DNA from: Casimicrobium huifangae
GTDB taxonomy: Bacteria > Pseudomonadota > Gammaproteobacteria > Burkholderiales > Casimicrobiaceae
Assembly (NCBI RefSeq): GCF_009746125.1
Contig: NZ_CP041352.1
Span: forward strand, 2,526,436-2,590,435
Direction of reading: 5' to 3'
Length of the DNA: 64,000 bases
Translations under genes and position numbers: made by a program
Shown: positions 1-8,288 of the stretch, one piece after another
Numbering within the stretch: position 1 is the first letter of the stretch
Layout: each line of letters begins with the position of its first letter
Notes under the pieces: model-generated
Databases searched by the model: none
Told to the model about the DNA's origin: nothing
Seen by the model: the letters and a program-made list of their open reading frames with translations, nothing else

Positions 1-1060
1 ACCGTGCCAGAGGCGGCGCTGTTGCCCGCGATGTTGGTCGCGACCACCGAGCAGGTGTACGCCGTGCCGTTGGTCAATCCCGTCACCGTCAGTGGCGAGG
101 CAGGCCCCGTCGCCGTCGCTGTCGCCGCTCCTGCGGTACACGTGACCGTGTAGCCGGTGATCGCTGAGCCACCGTTGGACGCCGGTGCCGTGAAGGCGAT
201 CGTCGCCTGCGTGTTGCCCGGCGTCGCCGCACCTATCGTCGGCGCGCCAGGCACCGTGTACGGCGTGACCGTGACCGTGCCAGACGCCGCACTCGGGCCC
301 GCTGCGTTGGTCGCGACCACCGAGCAGGTGTACGCCGTGCCGTTGGTCAACCCCGTCACCGTCAGCGGCGAGGCAGGCCCCGTCGCCGTCGCTGTCGCCG
401 CTCCTGCGGTACACGTGACCGTGTAGCCCGTGATCGCTGAGCCACCGTTGGATGCCGGCGCCGTGAAGGCGATCGTCGCCTGACCATTGCCCGGTGTGGC
501 CGCGCCTATCGTCGGTGCACCCGGAACCGTGTACGGCGTGACCGTGACCGTGCCAGACGCCGCACTCGGGCCCGCTGCGTTGGTCGCTACCACCGAGCAG
601 GTGTACGCCGTGCCGTTGGTCAACCCCGTCACCGTCAGCGGCGAGGCCGGACCCGTGGCCGTGAAGCCGCCCGCGTTACACGTGACCGTGTAGCCCGTGA
701 TCGCTGAGCCACCGTTGGATGCCGGTGCCGTGAACGCGATCGTCGCCTGACCATTGCCCGGTGTGGCCGCGCCTATCGTCGGTGCACCCGGCACCGTGTA
801 CGGCGTGACCGCAACCGTCGCCGAGGCCGCACTCGGGCCCGCTGCGTTGGTCGCTACCACCGAGCAGGTGTACGCCGTGCCGTTGGTCAACCCCGTCACC
901 GTCAGCGGCGAGGTCAGACCCGTGGCCGTGAAGCCTCCCGCGTTACACGTGACCGTGTAGCCCGTGATCGCTGAGCCACCGTTCGACGCCGGCGCCGTGA
1001 AGGCAATCGTCGCCTGACCGTTGCCCGGCGTCGCCGTGCCAATCGTCGGCGCGCCAGGTA
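1..1060. repeat. Tandem near-identical FN3-domain repeats of about 267-273 bp
   Basis: Four consecutive copies of an FN3-coding unit lie within the surface protein gene. The same marker sequence (ACCGTGTACGGCGTGACC) starts at 253, 526 and 793, giving unit lengths of 273 and 267 bp. The length difference is six extra bases in the first unit. Long stretches of adjacent copies are identical or nearly so at the DNA level, including silent positions, whereas the Calx-beta and He_PIG parts of the gene are diverged. This points to recent duplication or gene conversion, and the copy number is likely to vary between strains and in assemblies. Confidence 0.9.
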
Positions 1061-3914
1061 CCGCAGCATTGATCACCAGCGTATAGGCACGAGTGCTTGA
1101 ATACGGTCCGGTACCGGTGCTGCTATCCGTGGCGCTGAGGCTGAAATTGAAGGTGCCAACCGCTGTCGTTGTACCAGCCAACGCCCCGGTCGCCGGAGTG
1201 ACGTTAATACCGGCCGGCAATGCACCTGCTGCCAAAGCGTACGTATACGGTGCCGTGCCACCTGAGGCCGGTGTTATCGCAGCGGAGTACGGCGTATTGA
1301 ACAGGCCAGACGCCAACGACGTAGCCGGCAGTGTGATCACGGCCGGGTTGACAACCAGCGTGTAAGCCTGGCTGCCGCTATACGGGCCTGGGGCCGCACT
1401 GCTGTCGGTCGCGGTAGCGGTGAAGTTAAACGTACCACCTGCCGTCGGTGTACCGCCAATCACACCACCTGGAGACAACGTCAGGCCCGCCGGCAGCGCG
1501 CCGCCCGTCACTGCGAATGTATAGGGCCCCAAACCGCCGTTGCCGGCGAGCGGCTGACTGTACGCCGCAGCTACGGTGGCATTGGGCACCGTGACCGGGC
1601 TGATGGTCACCGGTACGTCGTCATTGGTGATGGTGCCGACGCCCTGATTGTCGGCAATCGTCGCATTCACCGCACCGCTCAGGTTGACGAAGAAGGTCTC
1701 ATTGGCCTCGGGAATCGTCTCGCCGATCACGGGTACCGTAATGGTCCGGGTCGTCTGCCCCGGAGCGAAGGTCAGTGTGCCCGACACGGCGGTGTAATCG
1801 GCCGGCTGCGCCGCGGTGCCGTCAGCGGTTGCGTAATTGACGGTGACAGTCTGACCGCTGGCTGCGCTCAACGTGACGGTAAACACGGCGTTGGTCGTGC
1901 CGCTATTACCTTCAACCACCGCAACATCATTGATCGACAGGCTAGGCACCGGATCATCATTGTTGATGGTACCAACGCCCTGACCATCCACCACTATCGC
2001 GTTGGTCACACCGGTGACATTGACAAAGAATGTCTTGTTTGGCTCATTCAGTAGATTGGCAATTACCTGCACGGTAAAGGTGTAGGTGCTGCTGCCTGCT
2101 GGAATGGTCTGACCGGTCAGCGACTGGGCGACGTAGTCCGTGCCAGCGGTGGCGGAGCCGTTGGCGGTGGCGATGTTGAAGGTGGCGCCGCCCGGGCCGG
2201 CCGGTGCACTCAGGCTGACGGTGAACACGGCATTGGTAATACCGCTGTTGCCTTCAGTCACGGTGACATCGTTGATCGTCAAATTGGGCAAATCGTCGTT
2301 GAGGATCGTGCCGGTGGCGCTGTTCGGCACGCCCACGGTGTACCCTGAGCCTGCCGCCAGCGTCAGCGTGACGGTTTCGTCAGCCTCAATCGTCGCGTCC
2401 GCTGTCGGATTGACGGTGATGGTGCCCGTGGTGTTGCCGGCCGGGATAACCAACGGGGACGCGATAGTCGCGTAGTCTGTGCCGTTTGTCGCCGTGCCAC
2501 CGATGGTGAAGTTGATGCTCGTAGCGGTGAACGCAGCTTGATTCAGCGTAACCGTAAAGATCAGATTGGGGGCGCCATCCTCAGCGACAGCCGCTGGAGA
2601 TACGCTAATCGTTGCACTCGGTACATCGTCATTCAGTATGGTACCTGTCGCACTTGCCGGGACACCCACTGTGTATCCCGTGCCGGCAGCGACGGTGAGC
2701 GTCACGGTTTCGTCTGGTTCAACGGTGCCATCGACGTTAGGATTGATAACGATGGTTGCCGTCGTTGCGCCGGCCGGTATCGTCACTGTCGCCACGGCGC
2801 CGCTGTAGTCCGTCCCCGCAGTGGCGGTGCCCGTCGTCGTGATGTTCACCACAGTCGGCGAAGTCAGATTGAGCGAACGTGTTACCGTGAAAGTAAGATT
2901 TGTGGCGCCGTCTTCGCTGACCGATGCCGGCGACACCGCGATCGAAACGCTGGGCGGCGGGCTGACCGTCAGTGTGTAGTTCTCCACTTCGAAATAGGTA
3001 CCGGGGCCGGTACTCGAGTCCGTCACCCGGATCGTGACCGGGTAGTTACCGGGGGCGGCTGTTGTCGTACCGCCCACGACGCAGCCACTCGACACTGAAA
3101 TACCAGCCGGGAATGTCCCCGTTTCGAGCAGGCAACTGAATGGTGCGACGCCGCCGCTTACCGTCAAGGTTTGCGAAAAGGCGACGTTCTGAATCGCGGT
3201 ACCACTAGCCGACGTCAACGTGAGAGTAGGGTTCGCAACGTTACCCGTGTAGCCCTTGTCGACAAACTGGGCAGTTGGAGTCGTGCTGTCAGTGGAGCGA
3301 ACGGTGAAAACGTAAAGGCCACGCTGGGTGGGCGTGCCACTGAGCAAGCCGCCACTGGTCAATGAGACGCCAACAGGAAGTGAGCCGCTCTGCAGCGCGT
3401 AGGTGTAGGCCGCCAGTCCACCAGCCGAAGTCAGTGTCTGTGAAAAGGCCGCGCCGGCCGTCATCGCCGGCAGACTCCCCGGGGAAACCACGATAGGTGA
3501 AACGGCGGCGGTGATCGTGACGTTGAAGGTCAGGAGGTCTCCGTTTGCATCCTCCAACTGAAAGGTATCGGACGTGGCGGAATCACCGTTGTGCGCGTAG
3601 GTAGCAAACTGATTCCCCCCAATGTTGCAGCAAGGGCTCAAAGTCACCGTGCCGTGGGGCGTATTGAAGGGGTTACCATTTGGAGTCACCGGGATCATCC
3701 CGATGTCGAACACCGGATCATCACAGGTGGCGAGGTTCGCAGAGGTAACCGACCCACCCTGCGACACAGTCAAATTTTGGGTGGGGCAAAACGGCGAAAC
3801 CCCCGCCTGCACCGACATCGCGCTGAAGCCCAACACCATCAACAGCAGGAGGCGCGACCAAAAACCGAAACCTGTGGCACAACTTTTCAAAAGTTGCGTC
3901 GAGACGAATTGCAT
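1..3914 (-). CDS. Large exported Ig-like/Calx-beta/FN3 repeat protein (partial, C-terminus off the left edge)
   Basis: An open minus-strand frame runs from ATG at 3914 to the left edge, about 1304 codons, with no stop in the stretches I translated. Residues 1-36 form a signal peptide (hydrophobic LLLLMVLGF, cleavage near VQA). Then follow a Cys-containing N-terminal domain, two putative-Ig (He_PIG-type) domains (about residues 140-318), about four Calx-beta-like domains (about 318-765, recurring GTATAGTDY and NDD motifs), two more He_PIG domains (765-950), and at least four FN3-like domains starting PGAPTIG and containing YTCSVVATN. This layout is typical of secreted or surface adhesin-like proteins, and the missing part may hold a surface anchor. 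It is divergent from the tail-collar genes at 4211-6009. Surface location is inferred and no ligand can be named. Confidence 0.88.
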   Translation of the reverse strand, partial: MQFVSTQLLKSCATGFGFWSRLLLLMVLGFSAMSVQAGVSPFCPTQNLTVSQGGSVTSANLATCDDPVFDIGMIPVTPNGNPFNTPHGTVTLSPCCNIGGNQFATYAHNGDSATSDTFQLEDANGDLLTFNVTITAAVSPIVVSPGSLPAMTAGAAFSQTLTSAGGLAAYTYALQSGSLPVGVSLTSGGLLSGTPTQRGLYVFTVRSTDSTTPTAQFVDKGYTGNVANPTLTLTSASGTAIQNVAFSQTLTVSGGVAPFSCLLETGTFPAGISVSSGCVVGGTTTAAPGNYPVTIRVTDSSTGPGTYFEVENYTLTVSPPPSVSIAVSPASVSEDGATNLTFTVTRSLNLTSPTVVNITTTGTATAGTDYSGAVATVTIPAGATTATIVINPNVDGTVEPDETVTLTVAAGTGYTVGVPASATGTILNDDVPSATISVSPAAVAEDGAPNLIFTVTLNQAAFTATSINFTIGGTATNGTDYATIASPLVIPAGNTTGTITVNPTADATIEADETVTLTLAAGSGYTVGVPNSATGTILNDDLPNLTINDVTVTEGNSGITNAVFTVSLSAPAGPGGATFNIATANGSATAGTDYVAQSLTGQTIPAGSSTYTFTVQVIANLLNEPNKTFFVNVTGVTNAIVVDGQGVGTINNDDPVPSLSINDVAVVEGNSGTTNAVFTVTLSAASGQTVTVNYATADGTAAQPADYTAVSGTLTFAPGQTTRTITVPVIGETIPEANETFFVNLSGAVNATIADNQGVGTITNDDVPVTISPVTVPNATVAAAYSQPLAGNGGLGPYTFAVTGGALPAGLTLSPGGVIGGTPTAGGTFNFTATATDSSAAPGPYSGSQAYTLVVNPAVITLPATSLASGLFNTPYSAAITPASGGTAPYTYALAAGALPAGINVTPATGALAGTTTAVGTFNFSLSATDSSTGTGPYSSTRAYTLVINAAVPGAPTIGTATPGNGQATIAFTAPASNGGSAITGYTVTCNAGGFTATGLTSPLTVTGLTNGTAYTCSVVATNAAGPSAASATVAVTPYTVPGAPTIGAATPGNGQATIAFTAPASNGGSAITGYTVTCNAGGFTATGPASPLTVTGLTNGTAYTCSVVATNAAGPSAASGTVTVTPYTVPGAPTIGAATPGNGQATIAFTAPASNGGSAITGYTVTCTAGAATATATGPASPLTVTGLTNGTAYTCSVVATNAAGPSAASGTVTVTPYTVPGAPTIGAATPGNTQATIAFTAPASNGGSAITGYTVTCTAGAATATATGPASPLTVTGLTNGTAYTCSVVATNIAGNSAASGT

Positions 3915-4210
3915 TTCTACCCCCTGATCGCGACACCCTCGAATCGGGCATCTGCTAAAGCTGCGACGCGCGTGGCGCCTGTTTAACGCGGAGCGCACCC
4001 AATTGCCAGCGAAACAAACAAATATTTGGCGACTGAGCACTGCACTGATCTGCAATTAAAGCAGGATCGGTGAATCTCCGAAAGCCCAAAACAAAAAAAG
4101 TTGTCGTTTGTCCCAAAATGGAACTTGCGGCCGTTCGTGATGATGATCAGAATACATTGGATAGACCGGGGCAATGGTGCGCCGCGCTCAACAACAAAAG
4201 GCAAGACTTC
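3915..4210. promoter_or_regulatory. Divergent intergenic region between surface protein and tail-collar genes
   Basis: This stretch of about 300 bp has no convincing gene of its own and is more AT-rich than its flanks around 4010-4110. It must hold the start signals for the surface protein (leftward from 3914) and the first tail-collar gene (rightward from 4211). A purine-rich AAAAGGCA lies about 7 bases before the ATG at 4211. I could not identify clear -35/-10 boxes or an operator. Confidence 0.4.
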
Positions 4211-4756
4211 ATGAGCGATTTTTTTATTGGCCAGATCATGATGGCTGGCTTTAACTTCGCGCCGAAGTTCTGGGCGCTGGCCAATGGCCAACTTCTGCCA
4301 ATTGCGCAGAATCAGGCTCTGTTCTCGCTTTTGGGGACGCAGTACGGCGGCAACGGCACCACCAACTTCGCTCTGCCCGATTTGCGCAGCCGTACGCCAA
4401 TCGGCTATGCCTCTTCGGTAGACCCAAGCTGGCAGCCGCCTGCCGTGCAGATCGGTCAGTCAGCCGGCGTAGAAAACGTCACTTTGCTGAGCACCAATTT
4501 GCCTTCGCATACGCACTCCGTGAATGCATCGACCACCGCTGGCGATAACCGTAACCCTTCCACTCGCGTTTTCGCCACCAGCACCAATACCTCCTCCGCA
4601 CTCAACATGTACGGGCCGTCAAATGGTGCTTTGGTACCACTGAATCCGCAAACCGTGAGCCCTGCGGGCGGTAACCAGCCTCATCCCAACCTCCAGCCGT
4701 ACAGCGTAATTAACTTTTGCATTGCGCTGAGTGGGATTTATCCGTCGCGTAACTAG
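4211..4756 (+). CDS. Phage tail collar domain protein (microcystin-dependent protein family), copy 1
   Basis: A 181-residue protein of the tail-collar family. The N-terminus reads FIGQIMMAGFNFAPKFWALA and is followed by LPI, YGGNG, LPDLRSR, a PSHTH segment, and a C-terminus with PHPNLQPY and CIALSGIYPSRN. The frame is open further upstream, but ATG 4211 is preferred because both paralogues begin at the same place (FIGEI motif) and a purine-rich site precedes it. Relatives are called microcystin-dependent proteins in bacterial chromosomes, and the fold is that of the collar region of phage tail fibres. First of three tandem paralogues (4211, 4833, 5470). No other phage gene is nearby, so a domesticated surface or secreted role is inferred. 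The specific role is unknown. Confidence 0.88.
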   Translation: MSDFFIGQIMMAGFNFAPKFWALANGQLLPIAQNQALFSLLGTQYGGNGTTNFALPDLRSRTPIGYASSVDPSWQPPAVQIGQSAGVENVTLLSTNLPSHTHSVNASTTAGDNRNPSTRVFATSTNTSSALNMYGPSNGALVPLNPQTVSPAGGNQPHPNLQPYSVINFCIALSGIYPSRN

Positions 4757-4832
4757 CTGCGCTGACGCGGAACGTTTGTCGGGTCACGACCGAGTCGTGA
4801 GACCCACCCAATAATTTCGGAGGATTCAAGTA

Positions 4833-5369
4833 ATGAGCGACCCCTATATCGGTGAGATTCGAATGTTTGGCTTCGGCACGCGCGGCGCACCGAATGGCTG
4901 GCAGGCGTGTGATGGCAGCCTGCTGCCAATATCCCAGTATGACGCCTTGTTCGCGCTGATTGGCACTACTTACGGCGGCGACGGGCAGACTACTTTCGCC
5001 GTCCCAGATCTGCGTGGTCGCGTTCCCATTCATCAGGGGACCGGTCCCGGTCTCAGTACTTACGTGATCGGCCAACGCGCTGGTACCGAGACCGTGACGG
5101 TGCTGCCAACGCAAATGCCCGCGCACACCCATACCGCTGTGGCCACCACGGCGGCCGCGACCTCCCTGACACCTGGCAATACCCTGCTACCGGGTACGGT
5201 GAGCGGCGACACCTTCTATGCAACCGATCTCACCGGCGCGACGGCGGTTGCGATGTCAGCACAGTCCACTTCTTTGGCCGGTGGCAGCCAACCGCACGAA
5301 AACTGCATGCCAACTCTCACGGTGCAGTACTGCATCGCGACACAGGGCATTTTCCCGTCGCAGGGATGA
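4833..5369 (+). CDS. Phage tail collar domain protein (microcystin-dependent protein family), copy 2
   Basis: 178 residues. The ATG is preceded by a strong ribosome site (TCGGAGGA, about 8 bases upstream). The conserved features are YIGEIRMFGFG, the GW and CDGSLLPI block, YGGDGQTTF, PDLRGRVPIHQGTGPGLS, MPAHTH, GGSQPHENCMPTL and a CIATQGIFPSQG end. It lies 76 bp downstream of copy 1 and 100 bp upstream of copy 3, so co-transcription is likely. The middle region (about residues 100-145) is the variable part between the copies, as expected for a tip or ligand-facing region. There is no signal peptide, so export would need a dedicated route. Function not established. Confidence 0.9.
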   Translation: MSDPYIGEIRMFGFGTRGAPNGWQACDGSLLPISQYDALFALIGTTYGGDGQTTFAVPDLRGRVPIHQGTGPGLSTYVIGQRAGTETVTVLPTQMPAHTHTAVATTAAATSLTPGNTLLPGTVSGDTFYATDLTGATAVAMSAQSTSLAGGSQPHENCMPTLTVQYCIATQGIFPSQG

Positions 5370-5469
5370 TCGTCAGGCGCCAAGTGCCCCGTACTGAATC
5401 GCGACTGGCATTGACCATCGCATCGCCATTTCATAGGTAAGCGGCACGCCGCACCGGAGGAACCAAGTC

Positions 5470-6009
5470 ATGACACAACCTTTCATCGGCGAAATCCAGT
5501 TGTTCGGATTCAATTTCAACCCGCGCGGCTGGGCATTTGCCAATGGCGCGACTCTGCCTATTTCGCAAAACACAGCCCTCTTCTCGCTGATCGGCGTGAT
5601 CTACGGCGGGAATGGACAGACGACTTTTCAGCTGCCGAACTTTGCCGGTCGAGCGGGATGCGAGCAGGGCAATGGCCCAGGCCTGAGCCCTCGAACGTTA
5701 GGACAGCCGTTCGGCGTCAATACAGTGACGCTATTGAGCACGCAGATACCGCAGCACAATCACGGTGTGAATTCTTACCTGCAGCCAGATGCGGCAAAAA
5801 AGACCGGCACGCCGGCAGCCAATTCCGCGCTAGCCGTGCTTTCTGCAGGGGTTCCCAAGCCGTATATCGCAACGCCGATCAACACGACTTTCGCGCCCAA
5901 TATGCTGAGTTCCAGTCAGGGCGGTGGCTTCCCGCACGAAAACCAGCAGCCTTACCTGGGTGTCAATTACTGCATCGCATTGCAAGGCATCTATCCGTCG
6001 TTCCCGTGA
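5470..6009 (+). CDS. Phage tail collar domain protein (microcystin-dependent protein family), copy 3
   Basis: 179 residues, with the ribosome site CCGGAGGAA ahead of the ATG. The N-terminus FIGEIQLFGFNFNPRGWAFA and the C-terminus GGGFPHENQQPYLGV, CIALQGIYPSFP match copies 1 and 2. The usual LPDLRGR is LPNFAGR here, so this copy is slightly diverged. The stop codon is followed one base later by the GTG start of the GNAT gene, so the four genes probably form one transcription unit. The conserved ends with a variable centre suggest three proteins that could assemble together or bind different targets. This is inference. Confidence 0.88.
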   Translation: MTQPFIGEIQLFGFNFNPRGWAFANGATLPISQNTALFSLIGVIYGGNGQTTFQLPNFAGRAGCEQGNGPGLSPRTLGQPFGVNTVTLLSTQIPQHNHGVNSYLQPDAAKKTGTPAANSALAVLSAGVPKPYIATPINTTFAPNMLSSSQGGGFPHENQQPYLGVNYCIALQGIYPSFP

Positions 6010-6010
6010 T

Positions 6011-6562
6011 GTGACGAACCCGATTCTGCCGGCGCCTGCGAGTTTTCCGCCGGAAAGGTCTGAACGTGCGCAGGCGCCTGAGTTCCTGGCCAAGCGTGGC
6101 TTGAAGCTACGCTGGATGCGCAACACCGATCTCCCTTGGTTACGCGACCTCTATGCCACGACTCGCAGCGAAGAAATGCGCTCGATGCCATGGGACGCCC
6201 AGACCAAGCGGCTATTTCTGAACCAGCAGTTTGCACTTCAGCACGAACACTTTGTCGGTCACTTCAGTGACGCCGATTTTCTAGCCATTGAACGTGAGCG
6301 CGGCAAACCGATCGGGCGCTATTACGTCACTCGCGGCGATCCGATGCACATCGTTGACATCGCATTGCTGCCCGAACACCGTGGCCGCGGCATCGGAACG
6401 GCGCTGATTGAGCAAACGTTGGCGCAGGCGCGCGATCGCGATTGCGGCGTGCTTCTGCATGTGGTGAAAGCCAACGCCCAGGCTACGAAGCTCTACCAGC
6501 ATCTCGGTTTCACTATCCAGGGCGACGTTGACTCGCACTGGATGATGCGCTGGTCCCCCTGA
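6011..6562 (+). CDS. GNAT family N-acetyltransferase
   Basis: About 183 residues from a GTG start one base after the stop of collar copy 3. An in-frame ATG at 6116 is possible but would remove the first GNAT strand (LKLRWMR), and ATG 5924 would overlap copy 3 by 86 bases. The acetyl-CoA binding motif A is clear: DIALLPEHRGRGIGTALIEQTL at about residues 116-137, followed by the motif B region with ANAQATKLYQHLGF. GNAT enzymes transfer acetyl from acetyl-CoA to an amine. The substrate cannot be read from sequence. Its tight linkage to the collar genes suggests it modifies one of them or their target, which is inference. Confidence 0.85.
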   Translation: MTNPILPAPASFPPERSERAQAPEFLAKRGLKLRWMRNTDLPWLRDLYATTRSEEMRSMPWDAQTKRLFLNQQFALQHEHFVGHFSDADFLAIERERGKPIGRYYVTRGDPMHIVDIALLPEHRGRGIGTALIEQTLAQARDRDCGVLLHVVKANAQATKLYQHLGFTIQGDVDSHWMMRWSP

Positions 6563-6663
6563 GGCCTATTTCGGCCGCCGCAATGCCCTGCAAAGACCGT
6601 TTGCGGCCCCCTTAGACGCAATACGCTTGGCGCATCGTCGCACCGCCCCCTGGACCAGTTCAT

Positions 6664-7266
6664 TCATTTGCGAGGACGCTCTCTGGGCAAGTGATTGCCT
6701 CGCCCCAGTCGGCGGCTTGCGCGTGGCAGCTGCGTATCGAGATTGGCTGATAGTGTCGCCGCTGCCTCATGCAGACGAGAAAGATAGCGATCAAACGTCG
6801 CCGCCTCAGTGTCATTCAAAGTCGCAACAATCGTTTCGTTAATGCGCCGCACTTGTGGCAACAAATCGTCGCAAACGGCGCGCCCAGCATCGGTCAGGCT
6901 GACGAGCGCGCTGCGTCCGTCACCCGCGACGGCCACGCGCGCGACCAGCCCTTTCTGCCGCAGCGAACCAAGCGCCTTCGAGGTACGCGCGCGATCAAGG
7001 TGGATTTCCGCCGCCAGCGCCGACGGCTGCATTTCAACGCCGAGCTGCAGCGCCACCATCAGGCGCCACTCCCGCCGGGTGATGCCATAGCCCCCCTCAC
7101 ACAGGCGCACCACCATCGCCCCCGCATCAGCACTTAGCCGTGCCACGCGAAAGAGCAGCAAGTCATCCAGCGTGGCAAGACGACGCGACGGAGTCTGATT
7201 CAGTGCGGTCAATTCAGGCAGCGCTGGCAAGGCAATGAATAGTTGATTTGAACAATTTTCCGCCAC
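6664..7266 (-). CDS. MarR family transcriptional regulator
   Basis: About 200 residues from a GTG at 7266. There is no early ATG, so the true start may be further in. A MarR winged helix lies at about residues 60-140: ITRREWRLMVAL, then the recognition helix region LDRARTSKALGSLRQKGLVARV and the wing with DGRSALVSLTDAGRA. It is divergently transcribed from the Bug receptor gene at 7307 with only 40 bp between, so it probably controls the receptor-receptor-sulfatase operon and itself. The ligand is unknown. A phenolic or other aromatic acid would be typical for the family. Confidence 0.85.
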   Translation of the reverse strand: MAENCSNQLFIALPALPELTALNQTPSRRLATLDDLLLFRVARLSADAGAMVVRLCEGGYGITRREWRLMVALQLGVEMQPSALAAEIHLDRARTSKALGSLRQKGLVARVAVAGDGRSALVSLTDAGRAVCDDLLPQVRRINETIVATLNDTEAATFDRYLSRLHEAAATLSANLDTQLPRASRRLGRGNHLPRERPRK

Positions 7267-7277
7267 GCGAGTACATT
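7248..7277 (+). promoter_or_regulatory. Candidate sigma-70 promoter of the Bug-Bug-sulfatase operon
   Basis: TTGAAC at 7248-7253 and TACATT at 7272-7277, separated by 18 bp, lie just ahead of a strong ribosome site (AAGGAGGA) and ATG 7307. The site overlaps the predicted N-terminus of the divergent MarR gene, so either MarR starts further inside or the promoter and coding region overlap. No clear MarR palindrome was found. Confidence 0.4.
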
Positions 7278-7306
7278 CCGCCAGATAGTTACAAGGAGGA
7301 CTCGAT

Positions 7307-8275
7307 ATGCAACGCTACAACCGCATTTTGCTTGCTGTGCTCGCGCTCGCCAGCGCATTCGCCGTCGCACCAGCCACGCAAGCTCAGGACAAACCACCGC
7401 TGAAGATCCTGGTCGGCTTTCCGCCCGGCGGCTCTGCCGATGTCATTGCGCGCCTGATCGCCGACGGCATCAAGGCCGACTTCGGAACTATCGTGGTTGA
7501 AAACAAAGCTGGCGCGGGTGGGCGAATTGCACTTGGAGCAGTCAAGGCGGCGAAGGCTGACGGCCAGACCGTAATCATCCTGCCGAGCGGTCCGATGGTG
7601 TTGTTCCCGCATGTCTACAAGAAGCTCGAGTACGACGCTGTGCGCGATTTCACGCCCGTGTCGCTGATTGGGCACTTTCAGTTTGGCGTCGTCGCAGGCC
7701 CGGCATCCAGTGCGAAGAATGTCCAGGAAATGATTGCGCTGGCCCGTGCCAACCCTGGCAGCGCGAGCTACGGCACGCCCGGGGCGGGCACGCTGCCGCA
7801 CTTCATGGGCGTGCTGCTCGAACAATCGGCAGGCATCACCATGAACCATGTGCCGTTCCAGGGCGGCGGGCCCGCCAACACGGCGCTGTTGGGCGGCCAC
7901 ATCCAGTACAAGTTCGACGTCGTGTCCGAGACCGCCGAACTACACCGCACCGGCAAGGCCCGAATCCTTGCAGTCACCGGCGACAAACGCGACCCGCAGG
8001 TGCCCGAGGTGCCCACGCTCGCCGAGGCTGGCGTGCCGATGCGCGCCACGGCATGGTTTGCGATGTATGGCCCTGCCAACCTGCCGCCGGACGCGCTGAA
8101 GCGGCTGGAAAGTGCGGTGGCCAAAGCCGTGCGCGAGCCAGGCCTGCGCAAGAAACTGGTCGATCTTGGTTATGACCCGGTGGGTTCCACCTCCGCCGAG
8201 CTCGCCGCTGCCCAGCGCGCTGACCTCGCCCGCTGGGAAAAGCCGATCAAGGCCACTGGCGTGCAGCTCGACTGA
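7307..8275 (+). CDS. Bug family (TctC-type) periplasmic solute-binding receptor
   Basis: 322 residues with a Sec signal peptide ending near TQAQ (about residue 27), then the family hallmark ILVGFPPGGSADVIARL, ENKAGAGGR, the YGTPGAGTLPHF segment and HVPFQGGGPANTALLGGH. Bug proteins bind small carboxylates such as citrate, dicarboxylates or aromatic acids for tripartite tricarboxylate transporters. Many, as here, are encoded away from TctA/TctB and may share the membrane subunits encoded at 54352-56331. It is followed 13 bp later by a second Bug gene and then a sulfatase, so its ligand may be an anion related to a sulfate ester. The ligand is inference. Confidence 0.93.
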   Translation: MQRYNRILLAVLALASAFAVAPATQAQDKPPLKILVGFPPGGSADVIARLIADGIKADFGTIVVENKAGAGGRIALGAVKAAKADGQTVIILPSGPMVLFPHVYKKLEYDAVRDFTPVSLIGHFQFGVVAGPASSAKNVQEMIALARANPGSASYGTPGAGTLPHFMGVLLEQSAGITMNHVPFQGGGPANTALLGGHIQYKFDVVSETAELHRTGKARILAVTGDKRDPQVPEVPTLAEAGVPMRATAWFAMYGPANLPPDALKRLESAVAKAVREPGLRKKLVDLGYDPVGSTSAELAAAQRADLARWEKPIKATGVQLD

Positions 8276-8288
8276 GGGCAGCGCGAGA

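Noticed and set aside
157-960. Three plus-strand repetitive open frames with near-identical products
   Set aside because: They are antisense images of the FN3 repeats. The minus-strand frame is open throughout, has a signal peptide at its start and gives recognisable domains.
1-1060. CRISPR-like array
   Set aside because: Repeat units are 267-273 bp, coding, and without unique spacers between short repeats.
2538-3098. 186-codon plus-strand open frame rich in Arg
   Set aside because: The composition is that of a shadow frame in GC-rich DNA, and it lies opposite the Calx-beta region of the surface protein.
4211-6009. Prophage tail module
   Set aside because: Only collar-type proteins are present. 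There is no terminase, capsid, portal, integrase or lysis gene in the window, so a prophage is not supported.
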